Assembly (NCBI GenBank): GCA_002310075.1
Contig: DBXU01000078.1
Location: 614 to 17,939, forward strand
Direction of reading: 5' to 3'
DNA length: 17,326 nt
Source of the DNA: Bacteroidales bacterium UBA1204
GTDB taxonomy: Bacteria > Bacteroidota > Bacteroidia > Bacteroidales > F082
The translations under genes and the position numbers were made by a program. A model generated the notes under the pieces. The model was not told the DNA's origin. It ran no database searches and was given only the letters and a program-made list of their open reading frames with translations. Numbering within the stretch: the stretch's first letter is position 1; every line of letters begins with the position of its first letter. Shown here in pieces: positions 1 to 6,789 of the stretch.

Positions 1-114
1 GAACACGGCATGGAGCCCGTCTACGCCCTCTGGTCTGGCAAGATCGTCGAAGCCACGGCCGAACAAGGCAAACGCGTTACCAAGGGTGAGACAATCGCTT
101 TCATAGAAAAATAA
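1..114 (+). CDS. C-terminal 37 residues of a gene cut by the window edge; biotinyl/lipoyl-like or M23-like beta motif
   Basis: Frame 1 is open from the first base to a TAA at 112-114. The visible peptide holds the pattern SGKIVEA...EQGKRVTKGETIAFIEK. This resembles the second half of a biotinyl/lipoyl (barrel-sandwich) domain, where a glycine turn is followed by 'G..V..G..I..IE' just before the C-terminus. The lysine that carries biotin would fall about ten residues before the SG pair; an ungapped comparison puts histidine there, so this copy may be unmodified. The HG...YA..S.I pattern also recalls the end of a degenerate M23 (LytM/EnvC-type) domain. I cannot separate the two from 37 residues. 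No terminator follows; 88 bases of AT-rich spacer lead to the next gene. Confidence 0.5.
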   Translation, partial: EHGMEPVYALWSGKIVEATAEQGKRVTKGETIAFIEK

Positions 115-202
115 GACTGGCACGGAAATTGATAAATGCCGTCTGGTTCAAAAACAGAAAACAAACCTATTCAATAATTGTTTAACCTAAATTATTAAAA
201 AA

Positions 203-718
203 ATGAAAAAATTATTCTTAGTCTTAGCTCTTGCCTTTGCAGGCATCTTCACTGCTAATGCACAAGTATGGGTCGGCGGCGGCCTGGGTGCAAGTGTTCA
301 AAAAAACTACACTCATTTCTCCATCGCCCCTGAGATTGGCTATGCCATCAACAACCAATGGCAAGTAGCTCTTGGTGCTGGCTACGGTTTCACACAGACC
401 AAGACCGATGTGCTCGGAGAAACTGTCACCCATAACACCAACACGCTGGCTCTTCAGCCTTACGTTCGTTACGTTGCCACCACCGTTGGTAAGTTCTCTC
501 TGTTTTTCGACCTTTGCGGTGATTTTGGTCTGCTTGACGATGCTCGCGACTATGCTGTGACAATCCAACCCGGTATTGCATGGATGGCTACCGACCATTG
601 GACTGCTGCTTTCCGTTTCGGCAAAGTCGGTTACGACCACAACTTCTATGGCACCGATGGTTTCTTGCTGAACTGTGACCTTGCCGCTCCGCAGATCAGA
701 TTGTATTACAACTTCTAA
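203..718 (+). CDS. small outer-membrane beta-barrel protein (porin-like, OmpA-barrel type)
   Basis: This 171-residue protein starts with a clear Sec signal peptide (Lys-Lys, hydrophobic core, cleavage after ANA at about residue 20). The mature part has alternating hydrophobic and polar strands rich in Gly, Tyr and Phe (VWVGGGLGASV, QWQVALGAGYGF, LQPYVRYVATT) and ends in a strand with terminal Phe (LYYNF), the usual C-terminal signal for outer-membrane barrel insertion. Length and pattern fit an eight-stranded barrel of the 'outer membrane beta-barrel / porin family' annotated widely in Bacteroidota. It is inferred to sit in the outer membrane; no substrate or partner can be read from the sequence. 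The leader is very A/T-rich with no clear Shine-Dalgarno, as is common for well-expressed genes in this phylum. A strong hairpin terminator follows, so it is probably monocistronic. Confidence 0.85.
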   Translation: MKKLFLVLALAFAGIFTANAQVWVGGGLGASVQKNYTHFSIAPEIGYAINNQWQVALGAGYGFTQTKTDVLGETVTHNTNTLALQPYVRYVATTVGKFSLFFDLCGDFGLLDDARDYAVTIQPGIAWMATDHWTAAFRFGKVGYDHNFYGTDGFLLNCDLAAPQIRLYYNF

Positions 719-738
719 TATTTAGAAATATCGACAAG

Positions 739-771
739 AAGAAAGCCGCTTTAAGAGCGGCTTTCTTTTTG
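739..771. terminator. Rho-independent terminator, probably bidirectional
   Basis: GAAAGCCGCT (741-750) pairs perfectly with AGCGGCTTTC (756-765) across a 5-base loop; a T-run follows at 766-770. It lies between the 3' ends of the barrel-protein gene (plus) and glgB (minus, stop at 773). On the minus strand the stem is followed by a weaker pyrimidine tract, so it may serve both genes. Confidence 0.9.
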
Positions 772-772
772 T

Positions 773-2773
773 TTATGGTACCCGTTGATATACCGTCGCC
801 ACACGGCTCACATTGTAAACCTTCATCGTAATAGTGTCTTTTTTCTTCTCTGAGGGGAACTTCACACTCGGGTCTATATTGCCGAAGCCACCGAAAGCTT
901 TGTCGTCGGAGGTGAGGATGATGCGATAATCGCCCGTTTGCCTAACGGGAATCTCATAATCGGGAATGGAATGCGGTCCCCAGTTGAAGACAAAAATCAA
1001 GTTGCCACGCTCGTAGACAACAGTTTTGTTCTCCTCATCAGCATAAAGCATCCATGCAGGTGGAGCCTGCATTACGTTGTAACATTTGACGAAATCGAGC
1101 ATAGCCTTGTCAAAGGCACCCATGAAACGGTATTTCAGGTTTTCATTGTCCACCAAAGACCACTGGCGACGAGCATAATGGTAACTCCAGTCGTTGTCGA
1201 GGCGTGGGAAATCGATCCACTCAGGATGGCCAAACTCGTTGCCCATGAAGTTGAGCCAAGCCTCTCCACCCAAGGTGATGGTGAAGAGCCGTATCATTTT
1301 GTGCAGGGCGATGCCACGGTCAACGGTCATGGATGGAGTATCCATGCTCATGGCGGTATACATCTCCTTGTCCATCAAGCGGAAAGCGATGGTCTTGTCG
1401 CCCACCAGCGCTTGGTCGTGCGACTCGGCATAGGCCACTGTCTTGGTCTGCGGCAGGTGGTTGGTCATGGTGAAAAAGAAATGCTTCATGTTCCACTGCT
1501 CCTCGGGCTCATCCTTCAGCACCTTAATCCAGAAGTCGGGCAGCCCCATACCCAAGCGGTAATCGAAGCCCATACCACCTTCGGCAATGGGGTTGCAGAG
1601 GCCTGGCATACCACTCACATCCTCTGCAATGGTGATGGCTTTCGGATTCAGCTCATGGCACAGTGTGTTGGCCAGCTGCATATAAGTGACTGCATCAGCA
1701 TCCACATTGTCGCCAAAGTATTTCTCAGGAGCATCAAAGGATGTCCCAATACCATGGTCAAGATAAAGCATCGAAGTCACGCCATCAAAACGGAAGCCGT
1801 CGAAACGGAATTCCTCCAACCAATAGCGAACATTAGAGAGTAGGAATTGCAGCGTCTCCTCTTTGCCGTAATTGAATAGCTTGGAATCCCAGAGGTCATG
1901 GTTGCCACGTGGACCAGGATGCAGGTATTGGCTGTCGGAACCATCGAATAGATTGATGCCTTCGCGGATGTTCTTCACCGTGTGGGAATGCACAAGGTCC
2001 ATGATGACCAGCATACCCATACCGTGAGCCGTGTCGATGAGCTCCTTCAGCTCCTCGGGCGTACCGAAACGCGAACTCGGCGCGAAGAAATTGGAAACAT
2101 GGTAGCCGAACGAGCCATAATACGGATGTTCGGCGATGGCCATGAGTTGGATGGCATTGTATCCATCCGCCTTGATGCGAGGTAGAATGTTTTGAGTAAA
2201 CTCCTTGTAAGTCCCTACCCTTTCCTCTTCTTGAGCCATGCCGACATGCGTCTCATAAATCAACAACGGCTCGCCCTTCAGCTGAGGCGCTGCGTATCTA
2301 TATGTATAAGGTGTTGGAGGGCTCCAGAATTGTCCAGCAAAATCCTTGTTGCCTTCGTCTTGAATCACTCGCTTGATATATACAGGAATACGTTCATGCT
2401 CCCCAATCTGCGACTGCACCAACACCTTCAGCTTGCTTCCATGCACAAGCCTATCGGCAAACTCGCTGTCGGGCAGAAAAATCTCCCACAGGCCAGCACC
2501 TGCCAGTTCTAAAGGATACTCATAGCGATTCCAATTATTGAAATCGCCCATCAGCGAGAGATAATGTGCAGCAGGTGCCCATTCGCGGTACCACCAGCCA
2601 TGACGACGCTTGTCATAGTTAAAGCCCAGAAACTCGTGTGCCGTAGCGAAAGTCTTGAGGCTGCCGTAACGGCCGATGATACCACGTAGCCGATCCTCAT
2701 AGCGGTTGTGGCGATTCTCCACCGCCTTGCTAACGGGCTCGAGCCAAGGGTCGTTTTTTACTAGAGGAAGCAT
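773..2773 (-). CDS. glgB: 1,4-alpha-glucan branching enzyme, GH13 (eukaryote-like subfamily)
   Basis: A 666-residue glycogen branching enzyme, which cuts alpha-1,4 chains and re-attaches them as alpha-1,6 branches in the cytoplasm. A CBM48-like beta domain (about 60-135: WYREWAPAA...GDFNNW) precedes the GH13 barrel. All GH13 motifs are visible: DLVHSH (259-264), DGFRFDGVTSM with nucleophile Asp330, TIAEDVSG with acid/base Glu384, and AESHDQ with Asp453, followed by GNEFGHPEWIDFPR (511-524) and an all-beta C-domain. The wording of these motifs (AESHDQALVGDK, GNEFGHPEW) matches the GH13_8 type shared by eukaryotes and Bacteroidota, not the E. coli GlgB type. There is no signal peptide. The ATG at 2773 has AAGGA about nine bases upstream. 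It lies 41 bases after the co-directional amylase-family gene and also has a good promoter of its own. Confidence 0.96.
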   Translation of the reverse strand: MLPLVKNDPWLEPVSKAVENRHNRYEDRLRGIIGRYGSLKTFATAHEFLGFNYDKRRHGWWYREWAPAAHYLSLMGDFNNWNRYEYPLELAGAGLWEIFLPDSEFADRLVHGSKLKVLVQSQIGEHERIPVYIKRVIQDEGNKDFAGQFWSPPTPYTYRYAAPQLKGEPLLIYETHVGMAQEEERVGTYKEFTQNILPRIKADGYNAIQLMAIAEHPYYGSFGYHVSNFFAPSSRFGTPEELKELIDTAHGMGMLVIMDLVHSHTVKNIREGINLFDGSDSQYLHPGPRGNHDLWDSKLFNYGKEETLQFLLSNVRYWLEEFRFDGFRFDGVTSMLYLDHGIGTSFDAPEKYFGDNVDADAVTYMQLANTLCHELNPKAITIAEDVSGMPGLCNPIAEGGMGFDYRLGMGLPDFWIKVLKDEPEEQWNMKHFFFTMTNHLPQTKTVAYAESHDQALVGDKTIAFRLMDKEMYTAMSMDTPSMTVDRGIALHKMIRLFTITLGGEAWLNFMGNEFGHPEWIDFPRLDNDWSYHYARRQWSLVDNENLKYRFMGAFDKAMLDFVKCYNVMQAPPAWMLYADEENKTVVYERGNLIFVFNWGPHSIPDYEIPVRQTGDYRIILTSDDKAFGGFGNIDPSVKFPSEKKKDTITMKVYNVSRVATVYQRVP

Positions 2774-2795
2774 AGCATAGTCCTTTTGAATAATG

Positions 2796-2824
2796 CAAAA
2801 ATATCAAAATCTCCTCAACTCCAA
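2796..2824 (-). promoter_or_regulatory. candidate glgB promoter (TTG-N18-TATTTTTG)
   Basis: Read on the minus strand, TATTTTTG (2803-2796) is an exact match to the Bacteroidota -7 consensus TANNTTTG, with a TTG at 2824-2822, 18 bases upstream. It overlaps the 3' end of the amylase-family gene and lies 22 bases before the glgB ATG, so glgB could be transcribed independently of its upstream neighbour. Confidence 0.5.
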
Positions 2825-4350
2825 TTCCAATCGTTTTGGAAAACAATCTTACCCGTATTCAAGTCAATGACTTTGACTTCAGAAGCAGCCAAGTGCACTG
2901 GCACCACCTCCGAAGCGAAGTCATTCATGTCGAACTCATTGGCTTTGCTTCGGCCCATCAAGGCCAAGGCATCGTGTGGAATCTTTACTTCCACATCGCG
3001 GGTTTCACATCGGTGGAAGTTGGCAACCACCAGAAGGCGTTCCTCATCGGTAAACCGCAAGAAGGCATAAACAAACTGCGGGTCGAAATTGGCATACCAA
3101 GGATTGCACCACATCAGGTCATAGAACTTGCCTTCGCCGATGGCAGGATGCTCATCCCTGAAATGCAACAGCTTGCGATAATAATCAAACAGTTTCCTCT
3201 GTGACTCATCAAACCCACCACCATCGAATTTGCCTCCATTCATCCATTTCTGGTGATGCGGCATCTGACAATAATCAAAGATGGAGGTGCGGCCATCATC
3301 GCCGCTGTAACCCACTTCACCAGTGGCGTCTTCCCCACTTTCCTGGCCGTTGTAAACCATAAATGGCCCTATATTCATCAAAGCGGAAACGGCTACAGAA
3401 GGCAAAGCGGCGAAGGCATTCCCGACAAACTGTGGCGAAGCCAGACGCTTCTCGTCGTGGTTCTCCATGAAACGCAGCATACGATCATCCAAATCATGCA
3501 AATCCTTCCAAACTTGGCTGATTTCCTTTGCCTCGTGTCCTTGGCAAAGCACACGCTCCAAGGTGTTGTACAAGCCGACCTTGTCATAAAGATAATCGAA
3601 ACCTGCATCCAAGAAAGGCTGATAAAGTTCCGGCTGATATATCTCGGCAATCATCAAAGGCTGGTAGTCTTTCCTTAAATGCCCAATCGCCCACTGCCAA
3701 AAAGCGACAGGCACCATCTCAGCCATGTCTACACGGAAACCATCAACATTCTTGCTGCACCAGAATCGAAGGATCTCAAGCATCTTTTCCCACGTGTCAT
3801 GCTCATCGTAGTTCAGTTTCACTGTGTCGTACCAGTCATTGATACTTGGATTGGGGGTAAAGACATTGTTACCCGTCGCCTTGGCGGGGAACTCCTCATA
3901 TGGCTGTTCCGAAATTCTTCTTGGCGACACAAAGGCCTGTCCATCACAATAATAGAAATTGCAAGGATCGAAGCCTTTGTTCTGACGTGCCAAGTGATTG
4001 GGGATGAAGTCTATGATCACCTTCATCCCTTTATCATGGATGCGGTTGACCAACTGTTCAAAGTCGGCCATCGTGCCCAAATCGGGGTCGACGGCATGAT
4101 AATCGATGACCGCATAAGGAGAACCAGCCCTTCCTTTGGTGATGTCCGGGTGAGTGCCCGTGCTTTCCGAAGCGTGTTCCAAGATGCCCGTCAACCAAAT
4201 GTGGGAGAATCCCAAATCTTTAATAGCCACAAGTGCCACATCGTCAACATCCTTGAAAGTGCCGCAACCATTTTCAGCCTTGCTACCATCCAATCGGAAC
4301 TCGGTTTGCTTGTTGCCAAAAAGTCGAGGGAAGAGTTGATAGATATTCAT
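2815..4350 (-). CDS. cytoplasmic alpha-amylase family (GH13) glycoside hydrolase
   Basis: From the ATG at 4350 this is a 511-residue GH13 protein beginning MNIYQLFPRLFG, the first barrel strand. The four motifs are present: DFIPNH (114-119), GFRVDMAE with nucleophile Asp208, IAEIY with Glu236, and ENHDE with transition-state Asp299, followed by MVYNGQESGE. It is therefore expected to be catalytically active on alpha-1,4-glucan; exact specificity (amylase, maltodextrin hydrolase or transglycosylase) is not readable. No signal peptide is present, so it should act in the cytoplasm on glycogen or imported maltodextrins. A longer in-frame start at 4443 would add 31 residues ahead of the barrel, overlap the divergent fucosidase gene and consume its promoter space, so I reject it. 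It is followed by glgB on the same strand, 41 bases on, which supports a glycogen-turnover role. Confidence 0.92.
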   Translation of the reverse strand: MNIYQLFPRLFGNKQTEFRLDGSKAENGCGTFKDVDDVALVAIKDLGFSHIWLTGILEHASESTGTHPDITKGRAGSPYAVIDYHAVDPDLGTMADFEQLVNRIHDKGMKVIIDFIPNHLARQNKGFDPCNFYYCDGQAFVSPRRISEQPYEEFPAKATGNNVFTPNPSINDWYDTVKLNYDEHDTWEKMLEILRFWCSKNVDGFRVDMAEMVPVAFWQWAIGHLRKDYQPLMIAEIYQPELYQPFLDAGFDYLYDKVGLYNTLERVLCQGHEAKEISQVWKDLHDLDDRMLRFMENHDEKRLASPQFVGNAFAALPSVAVSALMNIGPFMVYNGQESGEDATGEVGYSGDDGRTSIFDYCQMPHHQKWMNGGKFDGGGFDESQRKLFDYYRKLLHFRDEHPAIGEGKFYDLMWCNPWYANFDPQFVYAFLRFTDEERLLVVANFHRCETRDVEVKIPHDALALMGRSKANEFDMNDFASEVVPVHLAASEVKVIDLNTGKIVFQNDWNWS

Positions 4351-4434
4351 TTTTCCATTTTTGATGGGGTAAAAATACGAATTTCCATTAAAAATGTGTA
4401 ATCTTGCATCATAAAATTTCAAACACTCGGGATC

Positions 4435-6159
4435 ATGAAACACCGTTTTTTGTATTTCATCGCCTTGATGCTACTATCTAATCTTTTACAAGCCCAAGTG
4501 CAACCCACATGGGAATCCATCAACGAACGTGGTTATCCACAGTGGTTCTCCGACGCCAAGTTGGGCATTTTCATCCATTGGGGCGTGTATTCCGTACCAG
4601 CTTGGGCCAGCCTTGAAGGCTATGCCGAATGGTATTACCGTGGTCTGATGACCAACGATGACCGTAAGGATTTCCAAGAACGCATCTATGGCAAGGACTT
4701 CAGATACGAAGACTTCGCTCCAATGTGGGAAGCCGAGCTATGGAACCCAAACGAGTGGGCTGATTTGTTCAAGAAATCGGGAGCGAAATATGTGCTCTTG
4801 GTTTCGAAGCACCACGATGGCTTTTGTCTTTGGCCAAGCAAATATGCGCCTGGCTGGAACTCCGTTGAGGTCGGACCTCACCGCGACATCTGCGGTGAAC
4901 TGACCGAAGCCGTTCGCAAAAAAGGCCTCAAGATGGGCTTCTACTACTCCCTGCCCGAGTGGAAAAGCGACATCCACCGCTGGTACGTCGACCCCGACGA
5001 GAACATTGGTACTTATGTCGACACGCACATGATTCCGCAGTTCAAAGAACTCGTCACCAAATACAAACCCACCGTCCTTTTCACCGACGGTGAATGGCGC
5101 AACAGCGCTGAGCAATGGCACGCCACCGAACTCATCTCTTGGTACTACAACACCGTGGGCGGGGATGCCATCGTCAACGACCGCTGGGGCGATGGACAAC
5201 AACACGGCTTCCGCACACCTGAATACAGCGCAGGCATCACCCTTACCGACCGTCCTTGGGCTGAATGCCGTGGCTTGGGTCGCTCGTTTGGCCTCAATCG
5301 CAACGAGCCTTTGGAAAACTATATGACCTCCGACGAACTCATCCGTCATTTCTGCGTCCTCGTGGCGGCTGGCGGCGGCATGACACTCAATGTGGGTCCT
5401 GCCGCCGACGGCAAAATCCCACTGCTACAACAAGAGCGACTTTTAGAACTCGGCAAGTGGCTCGATATCAATGGTGAAGCCATCTATGGCACACGTCCTT
5501 ACAAGAAATTCTACGAGATGAAACTCGTCACAATTTCGCGTATTGACTCAATAATTGACTTTGACTGGAAGCGCAACTCGCCCGACCCCGCCATCAGCTG
5601 CGACCATTTCCAGGCGCATTGGCAGGGCGTGTTCACCTGTCCGGATGACAACTACATCTTTGAGATTCAAACGGATGACCAGGCAAGATTGCTCATCGAC
5701 GATCAGGAAGTTATCTGGGATGCCCGTAAACAACCGTGGAGCTCAATTCATCTTTCTGCCGGACAACATAAGATTGGGGTGTTTTACGTGGAAAACGATC
5801 TTGAGGCTACCATCCACCTCTATTGGTCGTCACCGACAATGCCCAAGCAGTTAATGGACGGCTTTCGCATGGGAACCATGTTACCTGCTCAGGGACTTAA
5901 AGCCTCCTACATCTGTGAGCAGCCCAGCGTTTGCTACACCCAAGGCAAAGACGCCCTCTATGCCATCGCTCTTGATTATCCTGAAGACCAATTGGTGTTG
6001 AACGTCGACAAGCCAGCCGATGATATGAAAGTAACGCTGTTAGGTTGCCCAAAGGTTTTGCCTTGGAAATATCAAGATGGGAAACTTTACATCGACACTA
6101 GCGGACTGAAGCACAACGACATCCGCAGCACGGCAGCTTGGGTGTTCAAGATGAAATGA
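4435..6159 (+). CDS. secreted alpha-L-fucosidase, GH29, with inserted PA14 domain
   Basis: A 574-residue GH29 enzyme that hydrolyses terminal alpha-L-fucose from glycans such as mucin or plant oligosaccharides. The signal peptide (1-20, ending LLQAQ) sends it to the periplasm or beyond. The barrel shows family landmarks: WFSDAKLGIFIHWG (37-50), SKHHDGF (124-130) and LFTDGEW with the expected nucleophile Asp218. Glu263 in TPEY is a possible acid/base by spacing from Asp218; that assignment is tentative. After the barrel (to about 355) comes a PA14-like module (about 385-470: WQGVFTCPDDNYIFEIQTDD, then ..LIDD..., LSAGQHKIGVFY, LYWSSP). The usual GH29 C-terminal beta-sandwich then resumes (about 495-574, YTQGKDALYAIALDYP, VTLLG). 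It is divergent from the amylase-family gene. There is no SusC/SusD pair next to it, so this is not a classical polysaccharide utilization locus. Confidence 0.93.
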   Translation: MKHRFLYFIALMLLSNLLQAQVQPTWESINERGYPQWFSDAKLGIFIHWGVYSVPAWASLEGYAEWYYRGLMTNDDRKDFQERIYGKDFRYEDFAPMWEAELWNPNEWADLFKKSGAKYVLLVSKHHDGFCLWPSKYAPGWNSVEVGPHRDICGELTEAVRKKGLKMGFYYSLPEWKSDIHRWYVDPDENIGTYVDTHMIPQFKELVTKYKPTVLFTDGEWRNSAEQWHATELISWYYNTVGGDAIVNDRWGDGQQHGFRTPEYSAGITLTDRPWAECRGLGRSFGLNRNEPLENYMTSDELIRHFCVLVAAGGGMTLNVGPAADGKIPLLQQERLLELGKWLDINGEAIYGTRPYKKFYEMKLVTISRIDSIIDFDWKRNSPDPAISCDHFQAHWQGVFTCPDDNYIFEIQTDDQARLLIDDQEVIWDARKQPWSSIHLSAGQHKIGVFYVENDLEATIHLYWSSPTMPKQLMDGFRMGTMLPAQGLKASYICEQPSVCYTQGKDALYAIALDYPEDQLVLNVDKPADDMKVTLLGCPKVLPWKYQDGKLYIDTSGLKHNDIRSTAAWVFKMK

Positions 6160-6185
6160 AAAAAGCGGCGATTGCCGCTTTTTTG
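6159..6185. terminator. Rho-independent terminator between convergent genes
   Basis: AAGCGGC (6163-6169) pairs with GCCGCTT (6174-6180) around GATT. It is preceded by an A-run and followed by TTTT, so it can work in both directions. It separates the fucosidase gene (plus) from the CpeT-like gene (minus, stop at 6188). Confidence 0.9.
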
Positions 6186-6187
6186 TC

Positions 6188-6766
6188 TTAGTCCGTCAAT
6201 TCTTTTATGCCTTGGTAGCCCAAGATTCGGTCCGTTCTTTTAGGTACTCGCTTGATATAAAAGCGCTCATCCTCCTGAACAAACTTGAAATGCAACATGT
6301 CGCCCTGTGGAAAACAGTCAATAGTCTTATTGCGTCGCCATTGCGACTGATAGGAAAAATCAGACGTCTTGACAAAGGTGATTCTCTTTCCTCCTTTGAT
6401 GATACTGTTGTTGAAGCCATCGAAATAGTTGCGGTTCCCCCATTTACCTACAAAATGCTCTGGGTTTTTCAAGTCATGCACATAAACACGAAACTGTTTG
6501 TCGGTTTTAGGTTGGACCTCAAGGACTTTTTGAAGAATGACTTTCTCACCTAGAACCACCTCCAGATACAACCATTGAAAACGGTTGCCCATATTCTCCC
6601 ATATCGGAGTGAAGTGCGCCATGGCCGTCGTCGAATCATTCACGATGACCGTATAATCACCTTGGATGGTGCGGTAGAATTGTTTAGCATCGTTTTCCGT
6701 ATATTTTTGCGCAAAACCACTAAATGCTAACAGGATAGCGACCAATATCAAAAAGACTTTCTTCAT
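6188..6766 (-). CDS. secreted CpeT/CpcT-family-like protein
   Basis: A 192-residue protein with a signal peptide (1-19, ...FSGFAQ). The mature part follows the layout of the CpcT/CpeT (DUF1001) family: a beta strand ending at about 52, GNRFQWLYLE (60-69), QKVLEV (79-84), then QFRVYVHDLKNPEHFVGKW (91-109), which parallels the family's 'v..y.l.dpe.f.g.w' segment, then a later Cys151 in place of the family's conserved late Cys. The earlier Gly-Cys of cyanobacterial members reads Gly-Gly here (125-126). Cyanobacterial members are bilin lyases on phycobiliproteins; homologues in non-photosynthetic bacteria have no settled role, so I name the fold and not the reaction. The gene starts 23 bases after the stop of the TonB-receptor gene on the same strand, with no promoter or terminator visible between, so the two are probably co-transcribed. 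Assignment is by eye. Confidence 0.68.
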   Translation of the reverse strand: MKKVFLILVAILLAFSGFAQKYTENDAKQFYRTIQGDYTVIVNDSTTAMAHFTPIWENMGNRFQWLYLEVVLGEKVILQKVLEVQPKTDKQFRVYVHDLKNPEHFVGKWGNRNYFDGFNNSIIKGGKRITFVKTSDFSYQSQWRRNKTIDCFPQGDMLHFKFVQEDERFYIKRVPKRTDRILGYQGIKELTD

Positions 6767-6789
6767 ATTATGATCTCTTTTTTCTCAAT

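Noticed and set aside
938..1843. Long open frame on the plus strand opposite glgB
   Set aside because: It is the antisense shadow of the well-supported glgB coding sequence; its translation has no family motif and is rich in His/Val as such shadows often are.
3679..4401. 240-codon plus-strand frame opposite the amylase-family gene
   Set aside because: Antisense shadow; no signal peptide, domain or own promoter.
4351..4443. 31-residue extension of the amylase-family enzyme from an ATG at 4443
   Set aside because: It overlaps the start of the divergent fucosidase and adds no family residues; the GH13 barrel begins at the ATG at 4350.
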